From Protopterus annectens (Eukaryota; Chordata; Ceratodontiformes; Protopteridae), in the NCBI RefSeq assembly GCF_019279795.1, contig NC_056745.1, positions 1,496,662,147 through 1,496,726,146 of the forward strand: 64,000 nt of DNA, written 5' to 3'. Below are positions 1 to 10,283 of this stretch, piece after piece. The translations under genes were made by a program, and so were the position numbers. Every line of letters begins with the position of its first letter. The first letter of the stretch is position 1. The notes under the pieces were generated by a model. It made no database searches and was not told where the DNA came from. It saw only the letters and a program-made list of their open reading frames with translations.

Positions 1-683
1 TGTATCACTATTGAAGTGAGCTCAAAAATGCTGAATTTGTTATTCTGCTGTGTATGGCACTGCACGTAAAGTGTTGTGGTCAAAGTTGGTGGGTAAAGAA
101 AAATGAATATTAGACTGGTACTGAGCCTGCAAATGTCAGAATTATTAGTGGAATGAGAGAGCTGTGTGTTTCAGATTGCTGGAATGCATTTCTGGAGAGA
201 AATCCCCCCAGGCTTGTGTTCCAACTTTTCATATTTTCAGTGAAATAAACATCTACGTTCTTCTAACCAGGAAATTGCTCACACTGTGGTAACTTGAGGA
301 AAATCCTGTTTGTCATCAAGATAGTGAGGCTATGGAACAAATTGTTGGGGCACTGGTTCAGTCCAACTCAATAGAGGGTTCAGAGGAGCCTGGGATTTTA
401 ACACAATCTATGAGCAACAGAAGAGGTGGTGAGTCAGAATGGAAGATGGTGCAGCTACACAGACCAGCCACACTATTTGCGTGGGCTTCAGAGGCCATAC
501 ATTTTCATAAATTAGCATCTTCATAAGTTTGTATTATTAAAATAAGATGGCAGGCTATACTGCCAGTGACCTGGAGGATGTTGGTGCAGGTATTATTATG
601 ACATTACCAGCCAAATGAGTTTCCTATGAAGTTAAACTATTTAACAGCACCAGTTTTAGAAGATTATCAAGTACTATCAAAGT
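1..683. other. Unassigned non-coding sequence
   Basis: I see no protein family, RNA gene or clear repeat. The only open frames are short (64 codons at 332-526) with no recognisable motif. It is AT-rich and ends where a CR1 3' fragment begins. Confidence 0.5.
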
Positions 684-889
684 TCTTCATTAGCACTCTT
701 CAAGAAAAATCTTGATGAGTGGATGGGAAATAGGAAATACACCCCGGAGATCACTTCTGTGTCTCTGCTCGACAGTGGCACAGGAAAATAATTTTCTTGG
801 GTGGCGTAAGCCAGGGAACCTTGTTGGCTAGGCTTACGTAGGCCCTTGGGCCAATAGCCTAGTACCTACCTATGAACCTATGAACCTAA
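684..889 (+). mobile_element. CR1-clade LINE, 3'-end fragment
   Basis: This is a severely 5'-truncated copy. It retains the last part of the ORF2 protein (LFKKNLDEWMGNRKYTP and SVSLLD are readable), which matches the same stretch in the CR1 copies at 17,380-17,470 and 20,530-20,640. Downstream come the family 3' UTR with its TGGC-GTAA-GCCA hairpin and the CTAGGC/GCCTAG stem, then a tail of about two CTATGAAC units. Extreme 5' truncation and an 8-bp tandem tail are typical of CR1. It cannot move on its own. Confidence 0.9.
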
Positions 890-1829
890 TTAGTGTTCTT
901 TATGTCTTTTATCTATTTATTCATTAGCAGTTCAAATCCATTAAACATAACTGCCTTTTAGGATGGTAGAACCCAAGGACACTTGTCCAGTTAAATGAAT
1001 TACTCAGTCACCCATCATGCAAGAAACTTGTTAGTAGCAGATACCCTTAAACTCCTTTGCTATCCTTTCATATACCACAATAGTCAAACAAGTTTATTCA
1101 TATCCACACTGCTCTGTACATTGCAAGTCTGTTTTCACGTTATATATTCTGAAGTCCAGCTAGCTGTTTGCATATTTGGATTACAAAAGAAAGGCCCACT
1201 ACACAATCACTTCCACTCAGTGGAAAAAAAATAAATGACATCAACAGCTTTGTTATTACTATTTATGAAATAAGAAGTAAGGTAACATACAATAAGTTTA
1301 TTTCATAAAATTAGGAGTATATTTACTGTGTATTTTTGCAATGGGGGTGCAAAGTTATTAAAATGGATGAAGCAATCTAAAGTAAAATGAAATGTAAAGC
1401 TTTTCATTTGATTGGGATGGACACTGTGGAGGCTTGTTAGATTGGTATGGAGCTTCCCCTGGGTCAGTTTAGTAGAAAACCAACCCTTCATCTTTGTAGT
1501 AATTTCTTAAAGGAATTTCACCCTTCGAGAAATTTCTTCCAGGCTGACAAATAACTTGGCCACATGTTCCTTCCAGCAGGGTAGCAACAGAAACATTTTC
1601 AAAACTTACCACAGCATCTGTGCACCAAAAAAAAAAAACAATATGGTCAGAAAGTGCACCAAGACAAGTGTTTCTACAAGCTGTCAGGAGCTGAGAGCCC
1701 TAGATTATAGATAACTAACTCTGGCTAAAAGATGAAAACTGAATGCATCACTAGTAAGCAATTTCCAGGTTTCCTGAAAGGCAAATGATAGACTGTATAC
1801 AGCTGACAGACTGAGCTTCCCGTCATTTC
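890..1829. other. Unassigned non-coding sequence
   Basis: AT-rich sequence with an A-run near 1,627. Short open frames on both strands (for example 995-1,234) show no family signature. I see nothing that supports a gene. Confidence 0.5.
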
Positions 1830-2024
1830 ATGAGTGGAGCCTGCATGTCCTCCCCACGGTCGAGTGGCCTCCGAAAGACATGCGTGAATGGGCATGCCTT
1901 CGCTGAAGGTTGGGCGTCAGGCTGGCAACTTGGCGCTGTAAAAATGTACTGCCAATCATTAGCGGACAAGAGTTCCGCTGTGGTGACCCCTAACCGGGAA
2001 AAGCTGAAAAGACAAACAACAACA
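1830..2024 (-). mobile_element. SINE copy A (GGTCACCACAGCGGA-core family)
   Basis: Read on the minus strand it starts with TTGTTGTTTGTCTTTTCAGC, continues into the core GGGGTCACCACAGCGGA, and reaches a GACATGCAGGCTCCACTC block. The same order of blocks occurs at 13,368-13,645 and 37,243-37,473. The core and the ACATGCAAACTCCACACAG-like block are widely seen in fish repeats. The open frame at 1,830-2,027 is an accidental frame across this SINE. Confidence 0.8.
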
Positions 2025-2871
2025 TAATATTCCTTCTAAGCTTGACCATCATAAGAAATGCAGTTGCTGACATTATTTAGAAACCTAGGTAAAGTCTGCT
2101 TATTAATATGAAAGGGGCAATATTTAAACAAGCACACATGACAGTCTTCATGTGAATTATTCTTTACAGCTGTAATAAATCTGCTCTTCAGCTCAGTTAG
2201 CTCCTATAATTCCAGTTACATATGAGGTGTAGACAGTATTGTAATATCTGGTACTAAATTATTGCAATACCTTCAACTAAAGATTAGCACTTTTATATTT
2301 TATTTTATTAAATATTAATTATACTATGCAACATCAGTTCAGCTGATGTCAAATGTCAGGCATAATGGTCCTTTTGAAGAGTTACGTAAGTATTTGTAAT
2401 AATTTTACTACAGCTTTTTTAATTAGTAATGTAAACATATCTTCAATAACTGCAGTATAATATTTCTGAGTCTTTCTTCACATTGCATAGATTTCCATTT
2501 GCCTTGCTAAGAATAGCAGTATTCATTTTGTCCCTGGTCCTTTTTTGCTTTCCTTTAGTTAGTTAAACTGCAGTTTGTACAGTGCACCAGCTGCATACAA
2601 CATTCACACATTCCAGCCCTGTATCTTATTCTCTGAATATTCCCTGCTTTTATCATAACACGTGGCTTAATCAAGAACTGGAAATTATTGCAAATTCTCA
2701 ATTGCTGTTCACCAAAACATCTATCCCACAAATATTTAGATGGACTAATATATATACACACAAGTCTTATTTTTTTCCACTGGCATTTTTCAACTGTTTG
2801 TTTTAGCCAGTAGGAAAGAAATGCTGTATTTCCAGTTAAAAGTTCACATAGATACACTGTATCTACTATTA
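2025..2871. other. Unassigned non-coding sequence
   Basis: AT-rich. Two opposed open frames (2,555-2,857 minus and 2,582-2,806 plus) overlap one another and match nothing I recognise. No repeat or gene is supported. Confidence 0.45.
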
Positions 2872-2975
2872 GTTCATAGGTTCATAGGTTCATAGGTTCA
2901 TAGGTTTATACTAGGCTATCTGCCCTAAGGCATTTATAAGCCTAGCCCAAATTTTTGTGGCTTACGCCACCCCTT
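2872..2975 (-). other. CR1 3' UTR end: two stems and an 8-bp tandem tail
   Basis: On the minus strand the 3' UTR has GTGGC-GTAA-GCCAC, a perfect 5-bp stem with a GNRA-type loop. Next come CTAGGC and GCCTAG arms about 25 bases apart, then four CTATGAAC units. The same order occurs in every CR1 3' end in the window, so it is a family feature and probably the RT recognition site (inference). Confidence 0.75.
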
Positions 2976-2997
2976 ATATGAAAAAATATTGTGCCCA

Positions 2998-5840
2998 TTA
3001 GTTTGTTGTGCCTCTGTCCAGCAGTGACACAGAGATGATTCCCGGGGTAAACCTACGATCTCCCATCCACAGGTCTAGATTTCTCTTGAACAGAGTCAGC
3101 GAGGTGCTCTGCCTCACATGGACCGGGATTTTATTCCACAGCATAGGGAGTCTCTGAGTGATAAATCTATCCTCCAGCATGTCCTATTTATATCCGTGCT
3201 AAGGTTTAAGTTGCTTGCTCTAGTGGTTTTGGTGGATTTGGATTTTTGAGGTGGAGCATGTCCATTAATTCCAGGTTGGACATGGCCTTGTATGTCAGGC
3301 ACATGTCACCTCTGAGCAGACGGTATGCGACTGAATAGAGCTGGAGTTTCTTCAATCTGGCAGCATATGACAGATTTTGGAGTCCCTTTATCCTTTTGGT
3401 GAGGAACTTTGGGGTCTCTCCAATTGCTGCAGATGTCGGGTGAGATACATCCCGAATGGGGCATTGTACTCGATCATTGGTCTGATAAGTGAAGAGTACA
3501 GGGGAACAATAACCTCACTAGATCTGGATGTGAATCCCTTCATGATCAGGTGGGCAATGTAGAAGGTCTTTCTAACCACTTTAGCAATGTTAGTGTCAAA
3601 AGAAAGGCCACTGTCAACCTGGGTCCCCAGGTCCCTGATAACCTCTTCTGTGCTTAGTGGATTGCCACCTATATGGTAACTTGGGGTTACCTTGTTTTTC
3701 CCAAGGGTATGACTATACATTTTTTGGCGTTTAACTTCAGGCCATGGCTCTGGCACCAGCTATCTGTTTCCGTGAGTCCCTTCTGAAGGATATCCGTGTC
3801 TGATGCACTTTCCACTATGGCGCCCAGTTTGCAGTCGTCTGCAAACTTTGTCAGCCAAAGTCCTCCTATGTTGGCCTGTACTTCTGAGAAGTAGATGCCA
3901 AACAATAGGGGGCCAAGGACCAAGCCCTGTGGGACACCACTTGTGACCGGCTTGGAGTCTGACACAGCACCAGCAACTCTAACCCTGTGGGTTCTGTCCT
4001 TAAGCCAGTTTGCAACCCATCTTGTGACATATGGGTTTACATTTAAGCTGGTAAGTTTTTCTACAATACCCAAGTGGGGTATTGTGTCGAAAGCCTTTGC
4101 AAGGTCAAGGTAGGCTGTATGGACTGCCTTTCCCTCATCAATGGCCTTGGTGACTGTTTCGAAGAAGTCCACCAAGTTCAAAAGGCATGATCTTCCCTTG
4201 ACAAAGCCAAACTGGGTCGGGTCCAATGTCTGCAAGTCCCCTATATCTTTGTTTATGAGCTCCATTATGATCCTCTCCATAGCTTTGCAGACTAGACTTG
4301 TTAAGCTTATGGGGCGGTAATTACCAGGGTCCGTGAGAGGCCGCCTTTGTGGAGTGGGACAACAGTTGCCACGCCACTCCTTCGGCACGTATCCTGTGGT
4401 AAGGCTGAGATTAAACAGCTGCCTTATGTGCGGGTTTAATTCCTCATTTAGCTTGTGTAGCACACAGCCGGGGACACCATCCGGTCCCATTGATGCTGTG
4501 TTTTAGCTTTAGAGAGCAGCTTTCACCTGCGCATTTGAGATGTCCGGGAGGCTACACTCGGCTGGGATAGTTATCTCTTTTAGGGGAGAGGGGGTGAAGT
4601 TTGCACTGCACCTGTCTGCCAGTATGTTGGCAATGTCTGTGGGTTCAGTGATTTTTGTATCATTTTGGACTAATTCTGAGCATATCTGGGAGTTTCCACC
4701 CAGGTTCCTAACATAGCTGAAAAAGGCCTTATGATTGTCCTTTGAATCCATGGCAATTTTTCTCTCAAAATTGGCCTTAGTTGATTTTATGAGTGCTCGT
4801 ATTTTTACTAATAATGATCAGGGGTGACCTCCCTTTTATGGATTTTGTTCTATCATGTAATAGCTTTCTCCTCTTATTGTAAAGTTTGTTAATGGCTGGG
4901 GTCCACCAGACTGGACGTTTGCCCTTTGTGGAAAGAGTCTTGGTTTTATTTGGGATTGCCTGTTCCATGCAGTCCTGGAGGTGTTCATAGAAGGCATTTG
5001 TAAGGGCTTCCGCAGCTTGGGTTGTGGTTTCCACTGGCTCAGGGGCCTTGAAGGATACCACACCAGTCTTGAGTAGTGTGAAGTTTGCTTTAGAGAAGTT
5101 CTTCACTATGGTCCTTTGTTTGGGGTGGGGCGGAATGTGGATTTCCAGTGAGATTAGTTTATGATCAGATCTCACCAATGAGGGATATACTTCCGTGTGG
5201 AGCATTTTGTCCCCATGTTTGTGACAATGAGATCTAGTATATTTTCTCCTCTCGTGGGAACAGTGACTAGCTGTTCCATGGCATTTGAATTTATGAACTC
5301 CAGGAACCGTTGGGCTAGAAAGTTAGGGCTTGAGTAATGTTCCCAGTCTATATTCGGGTAGTTGAAGTCACCCAATATGATGGTGTTTGGAGATACATTT
5401 ATACCCTCCAGTGTCTTCAGGAAGGCTGTGTGGGGTTCCTGAGTTTGAGAGGGTGGCCTGTAGCATGCTACAATTTGTAGAGCAGTTTTGCCTATGGTTA
5501 GTTGCACCTGGATGGTTTCAAGCTTGCATTGCCACCAACCTGGAGGTGTGGGTATCCTTTATGAATATGGATACACCCCTCCTTTTGTGGTGTGGTCCGC
5601 GTTTTCGGGGCGGAACGCATGATATGAGGCAAAACCTAATAGTGCCGGGGTGCTCTCAGGAGCCTTGAACCAGATTTCAGTTACAGCACAGACATCGATG
5701 TTCTCCATACTGAGAAGGGCCTCGAGTGCGTGCATTTTGAGATTTAGACTTCTGGCATTGAGCAGCATTACCCTCAGTTTCTTCCCATTTTTGTTTTCTA
5801 GGGTGGTAGGTTTAGAATTTGAGCCTTGCCTAAAAGGCAC
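2998..5840 (-). pseudogene. CR1 ORF2: APE endonuclease + reverse transcriptase (multiple breaks)
   Basis: ORF2 would nick target DNA and prime reverse transcription of the element RNA. The first codon after the ORF1 stop is GTG, overlapping it as TAGTG. The endonuclease part shows LNARSL and AVTEIWF (5,559-5,840), then ACYRPPS and ILGDFNYPNIDW (5,172-5,507), and SDHKLISLEI (4,777-5,205). The RT (3,687-4,490) shows NYRPISL, AYLDLAKAFDTI, SGVPQG and KFADDCKLG with both catalytic aspartates. The C-terminal segment (3,388-3,756, then 2,998-3,180) carries the LERPQ and LFKRNLD blocks. Frame changes near 5,500, 5,190, 4,760, 4,500, 3,700 and 3,300 break it into at least six pieces. Confidence 0.9.
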
Positions 5841-6761
5841 TATGGGGTGGCAAGAGCCTTAGCCAATATCCGGAATCCCAGGGTGACAGGTGCAAGCCAT
5901 CCCTTGGCAGCGTGGCTTGTCAAGCATGTCATCCCAGGCAGACAGACACTGGATCCCTTTGAATGACACCAGACATTAAGCCAATTGTTAAAGCTGATCA
6001 TCTTGTCTCTATATTGTGGCATCATTCTTGGTGAAGGAAGGATACTGCTCAGGGTTAGGGTCATACCTGCCTGGGCTACATAATCAGAGAGCTCCTCTAT
6101 GTCTCTTTTCATGTAGTCCAGGGAGGTACGTCTCAGGTCGTTCACACCAGCATGGACAATGACTGTGTCATATTTGTACTTGCCGTGGAGTGACCCGAGT
6201 GCTTGTGTTATGTGGCGGATTCTAGCCCGATAGGCAGCTTACTGTGACCCTCTCCTTGTTCAGCCTGGTGAGTGGGGCGTCAGTGTGTCTGACTATGGAG
6301 TCACCTATGACAAGTATGTTTGGTGTTGTATTTGGCCTTAAGGGCTGTGACTGCTTTGCACACTGCTTTTGTGGTTTATGTGTTGCTTGTGGGGTGTCTT
6401 GAGGTAGCAGTTGTTTGGGTGTCTGCTTTGGAGGCCTCTGCTGTTTAGATAAATTTTTACTCAGAGCCTCTGAGTATGTCTTTGTGTGTTTATGTGTTTG
6501 ATTCAGTGGAGTGGTAGCATTATGTGAGGCTGGTTTTGTGGTGTGTGTAGTTGCCTTCTCCTCCTGTCTGGTCTTGCCAGTCCTGAGTTGAGAGAGCTCA
6601 GCCTCCAGTTTGGCTAAATAGCTGCATCTCTCGCAAGTATTTGTGTTATGTGGGAGGAGGAGAGGGTTGTCTGTGTACATGAGGCAGTTATAACATTGCC
6701 TCAAGATTCCCAGATTCACCAGCTGGACCGGAGAGAAGATTGACAACTGACCTTTGGACAT
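5840..6761 (-). pseudogene. CR1 ORF1 protein: CxxC-CxxC module, coiled coil, SGNH esterase (frameshifted)
   Basis: CR1 ORF1 proteins are nucleic-acid-binding partners of the retrotransposition particle, and some carry a lipolytic SGNH/GDSL domain. The start is the ATG at 6,761. CYNC and CERC around residues 23-44 form a likely zinc-binding pair, followed by a short charged helix (YLAKLEAELSQLR). A Thr/Gln/Pro-rich linker comes next, then the SGNH block I serine motif (VIGDSIVRH, about residues 151-159). A single missing base near 6,228 stops the frame in SCLSG. The domain continues in another frame with VIVHAGVNDLR (block III-like) and ends with a TAG at 5,840-5,842. The relative at 61,583-62,330 has SCLSGARIHH across the same site, which shows the lost base. 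This copy is not functional. Confidence 0.85.
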
Positions 6762-9724
6762 GCTAGAATAATATTGGGAATTCCTTAATTGAAAACAAGG
6801 GCCAGTGGGGAGTGAGGGTGTAGTGCTTTTAATTTTAGTGCTGACTTATATAATTGCTTTAGTGAGCAAGTGCCAGGTAACTTGAGTGCAATGTGTTACA
6901 AGTAACTAAATGCAAAAACGACAAACAGTAACTTTCTTTCAAGTGAAACAAGGAAATAAGTACAGTAAGCAATGCAGATATCACTAACAGAAGCGCTGAG
7001 AAGTTGATTAGGTGGAATTAGCTTCCAGGAAATAACAAGCAAACAAACAACAAGCATATAAACAAAGCTAGATTCAGCAGGCCTGGATCTAGTCTATGCT
7101 AGAGCAAACAAGGTGAACCAATTTCAGTAAGATACAGTTCAAATATTCAGGCACTATAAACCTTTAACCAGAAATTCCCAGCTCAGAAGGGTAGAGTCCA
7201 GCCTCTTCTCCCACAAGAGTGCAGACCACGAACCTTCTTAATGTAAAATAACTGGCCTGAAGCCCAAGTGCCTAAACCAGAACTAATACACTTGGACACT
7301 GGGCTCTCAATCAGCAGTTCCCAACTTAGAAGGATGAAAGCTACCTGTCCTGCCACCACAGTGCTTGCCACAAACCTTCCTAATGTAAAACAACTGGTCT
7401 GAAGCCCAAGTGCTTAATCCAAAAGACTTGAATGATAGCTACACTTTAATCAAGTTACAACCAAGCAGTAATAAATATCATTGAATACTTTAGAGAATGT
7501 CTAGATTAGTGCTCAACTTACACAAACAAAGCTAGATCCAGCAGGCCCGAATCCAGTCTATGCCACAGCAAACAAGGCGCACCAACTTCAGTAAGAAACA
7601 GTTCAGATATGCATGCACTATAAGCCTTTAACCAGAAATTCCCAGCTCAGAAGGGCAGAGTCCAGCCTCTCCTCCCACAAGAGTGCAGACCACGAACCCT
7701 CTTAATGTAAAATAACTGGCTTGAAAGCCCAAGTGCTTAAACCAGAATTAATACACTTTTAGAATAACAGACACTGAGCCCTCAATCAGCAGTTCTCAAC
7801 CTAGAAGGATGTAAGCTACCTGTTCTGCCACAACAGTGCAGACCACAAACCCTCTCAGTGCAAAACAACTAACTGGTCCGAAGCCCAAGTGTTTAAACCA
7901 AAAGGCTTAGAATGAGTTACACCAAGCAGTAATAAATACAATTGAGTATTTTAAGATGATGCAAAAGTAAAAAGAAGTAGGTAAAAACACAAGTACAGTA
8001 AAAGCAGATGAAAAATTTTTTTTTTTTTTTTTTTTTTTTCTGAACAAGTGCTGAGATCAAAGAAACAGATTTGAGTGCTGAAACTAGAAAACTGGCTAGT
8101 TATAAGAAAAAAAAAAAACAAGCTAGAAGGCTTCCCTCAAACACAGAAGTAACTGCTGATGAATTGTCCTGCTAGCCCTAAAGCTCAAGTGGTTACAAAT
8201 CCTGTTTTGATCCAATACATTGTATTACATTGTTTGTGTTCCAGTATCTTTGTGCTTTCTATTAATAGACCAACATAACATTTATTAATTCCTTTTAACA
8301 GATCTGTATATATATTTTTTATTTTTAATCCACTACTTTTCTTGTCACTGATGAAAACTGGATATATCATTCAACCACTTAAATGTCTTTCCTACCACCC
8401 CAACTGCACAATCTGTAATCATCTTTATATGCCTTCATATTTAATTCCAGTTTACACCACTTCATAATCAACTTCTGTAATGTTTTTAGTCAACTAAAAT
8501 TATATTCTCTGTTCCCTACTTATAATATGAAATGTATTAACCTGTGTCCCAGAATCCCTCATCAGCAAACAGACATTGCTACCAGTTACATTGGTCATGC
8601 CACCATTAGAAAATTGCCTTGAATCAATTATTTATTCCTCCTCTGGCCAATTCTGCCCTTAGATTCTTTTTCCTGACTATTTGCCAGCTTTAGCCAACAT
8701 TATATGCTTACATCTCTGGCTGTAGTGTTTCACCATAATTAAATTATTATCTCTTTGACTAGATAAAGCCCAGTTGGGGTGACCAATATCCACATTTTAC
8801 AATGCTCACCAATCTCTGTCTCAATAGAATCAACTCCTAGCTTAGCAATCCTGTTCTGCTTTGCATTCATTATCTATTTATATCATGCTGTAGCCTTGAG
8901 CAAAGCTGAGGAGAACATAATTACTGTTTTAATTGTATGTGTTTCACAGATAAGTCCAACATGTCTCTCTTTTTAGTCAGTAAAGAGGAATTGGAATGCC
9001 TGCTCTCCTTTCACAGGATGCATCACTTATTCACGAAACACAGTGAAGCTTCTCACAGAATGGGGTGCCCTTCCATCTGATTTTGAATCTTCAATACAGC
9101 ACTGCTGCACTCAACTTTCTGCATCTGGGAAATGCCTCATACCACTTGACTAATTAGTGTTTACCAAATCTAGTCCTGTACCCTTCACTCCTTCCCCCAC
9201 CTGCCTGCCTCTTCCAGGGTCACAGCTGAGTCCTTGTCACCAGGGTTACAGTATGCATTCTGTCGTCTACACCACAAAGCCACACAACTAATCATTAATA
9301 AGGTGCTTCACCATGCTGTAGCTATAACTAATATAAATTTGTGTCATCTTTTATCAATCCATTGCTGATGTTATTCATTCAAATCGTTAGTCATTAGAAT
9401 GATAAATTCTTCACTATTTCCTAGTTATTACTTACATTTATGTTTTGTTTGTCTTTTCATCACCTCTTCTTTTTGCTTATATTATTTGCTCTATAGTTTC
9501 ATACCTCCATGTCATTAAACTCTTATCTTATATTCGAACAGATAAAATGTTCATTCAAAATAAAATATCTTCTGTAAATCTGTCCATCCACACCCCTATT
9601 CCCATTTTTGCACATGTGGTTGAGGTGTCACTCCAACAGTGACAATCATCTACACCCAAGGCTCACACCTCTGGATGGATAGCCCTGCCATGGCCAATCT
9701 GTTCTGCAAAAAACTCACAATAAA
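6216..9724. repeat. Tandem segmental duplication, copy 1 (3.5 kb)
   Basis: This segment, from inside the CR1 ORF1 through the CR1 5' region and about 1.5 kb of flank, is repeated in the same orientation at 9,737-12,994 with near identity. It starts at CGGATTCTAG and ends at ACTCACAATAAA. Most differences are small indels; the main one is a 266-bp block (8,636-8,901) absent from copy 2. The part outside the CR1 (8,161-9,724) has no recognisable gene. The small frame at 9,445-9,642 is conserved in copy 2 only because the whole block is. Confidence 0.93.
6762..8160 (-). repeat. Tandem monomers upstream of CR1 ORF1 (putative 5' UTR/promoter repeats)
   Basis: A block of about 380 bp (7,064-7,442) recurs at 7,530-7,912. 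Each block holds two related sub-repeats starting near 7,174, 7,318, 7,639 and 7,793. They share a TTCCCAGCTCAGAAGG-type start and an AATGTAAAATAACTGG then GAAGCCCAAGTG end. They sit directly upstream of ORF1 on the element strand, as promoter monomers do in some LINEs. The promoter role is inferred from position only. A poly-T run lies at about 8,016-8,040. Confidence 0.6.
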
Positions 9725-9736
9725 ATTTCATTTAAT

Positions 9737-10283
9737 CGGATTCTAGCGCCCGATAGCAGCTTACTGTGACCCTCTCCTTGTTCAGCCTGGTGAGTGGGAC
9801 GTCAGTGTGTCTGACTATGGAGTCACCTATGACAAGTATGTTTGGTGTTGTATTTGGCCTTAAGGGCTGTGACTGCTTTGCACACTGCTTTTGTGGTTTA
9901 TGTGTTGCTTGTGGGGTGTCTTGAGGTAGCAGTTGTTTGGGTGTCTGCTTTGGAGGCCTCTGCTGTTTAGATAAATTTTTACTCAGAGCCTCTGAGTATG
10001 TCTTTGTGTGTTTATGTGTTTGATTCAGTGGAGTGGTAGCATTATGTGAGGCTGGTTTTGTGGTGTGTGTAGTTGCCTTCTCCTCCTGTCTGGTCTTGCC
10101 AGTCCTGAGTTGAGAGCTCAGCCTCAGTTTGGCTAAATAGCAGCATCACAGGAAAGTATTTGTGTTATGTGGGAGGAGGAGAGGGTTGTCTGTGTACATG
10201 AGGCAGTTATAACATTGCCTCAAGATTCCCAGATTCACCAGCTGGACCGGAGAGAAGATTGACAACTGACCTTTGGACATGCT
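9737..10283 (-). pseudogene. CR1 ORF1 fragment in duplication copy 2
   Basis: Duplicate of the first 180 or so codons of ORF1 at 6,222-6,761. The start context and the CYNC motif are retained. Around 10,105-10,160 small deletions and substitutions (the second CxxC and the coiled-coil segment) shift the frame, unlike copy 1. It ends at the duplication breakpoint inside the SGNH domain, just after the GDSIVRH serine motif, so it encodes no complete product. Confidence 0.85.

Larger units (their letters stand above)
2872..8160 (-). mobile_element. CR1-clade LINE, nearly full length, inactivated
   Basis: A non-LTR retrotransposon on the minus strand. In element order it has a 5' region with tandem monomers (8,160-6,762), ORF1 (6,761-5,840), ORF2 with APE endonuclease and reverse transcriptase (5,840-2,998), a 3' UTR, and a tail of four CTATGAAC units (2,872-2,910). 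The ORF1 esterase, the FADD motif in the RT, the LERPQ and GDLCLTYK-type blocks of related copies, and the 8-bp tandem tail together indicate CR1. Both ORFs carry frameshifts and stops, so it is dead. The 5' boundary near 8,160 is a guess, because the region was later duplicated together with its flank (see 6,216-12,994). Confidence 0.88.

Noticed and set aside
1830-2027. Small protein similar between 1,830-2,027 and the reverse of 37,079-37,378
   Set aside because: The similarity is due to the shared SINE, read in an accidental frame.
9445-9642. 65-codon frame conserved at 12,715-12,912
   Set aside because: It is conserved only because the whole 3.5-kb block is duplicated. The surrounding non-coding sequence is equally identical.
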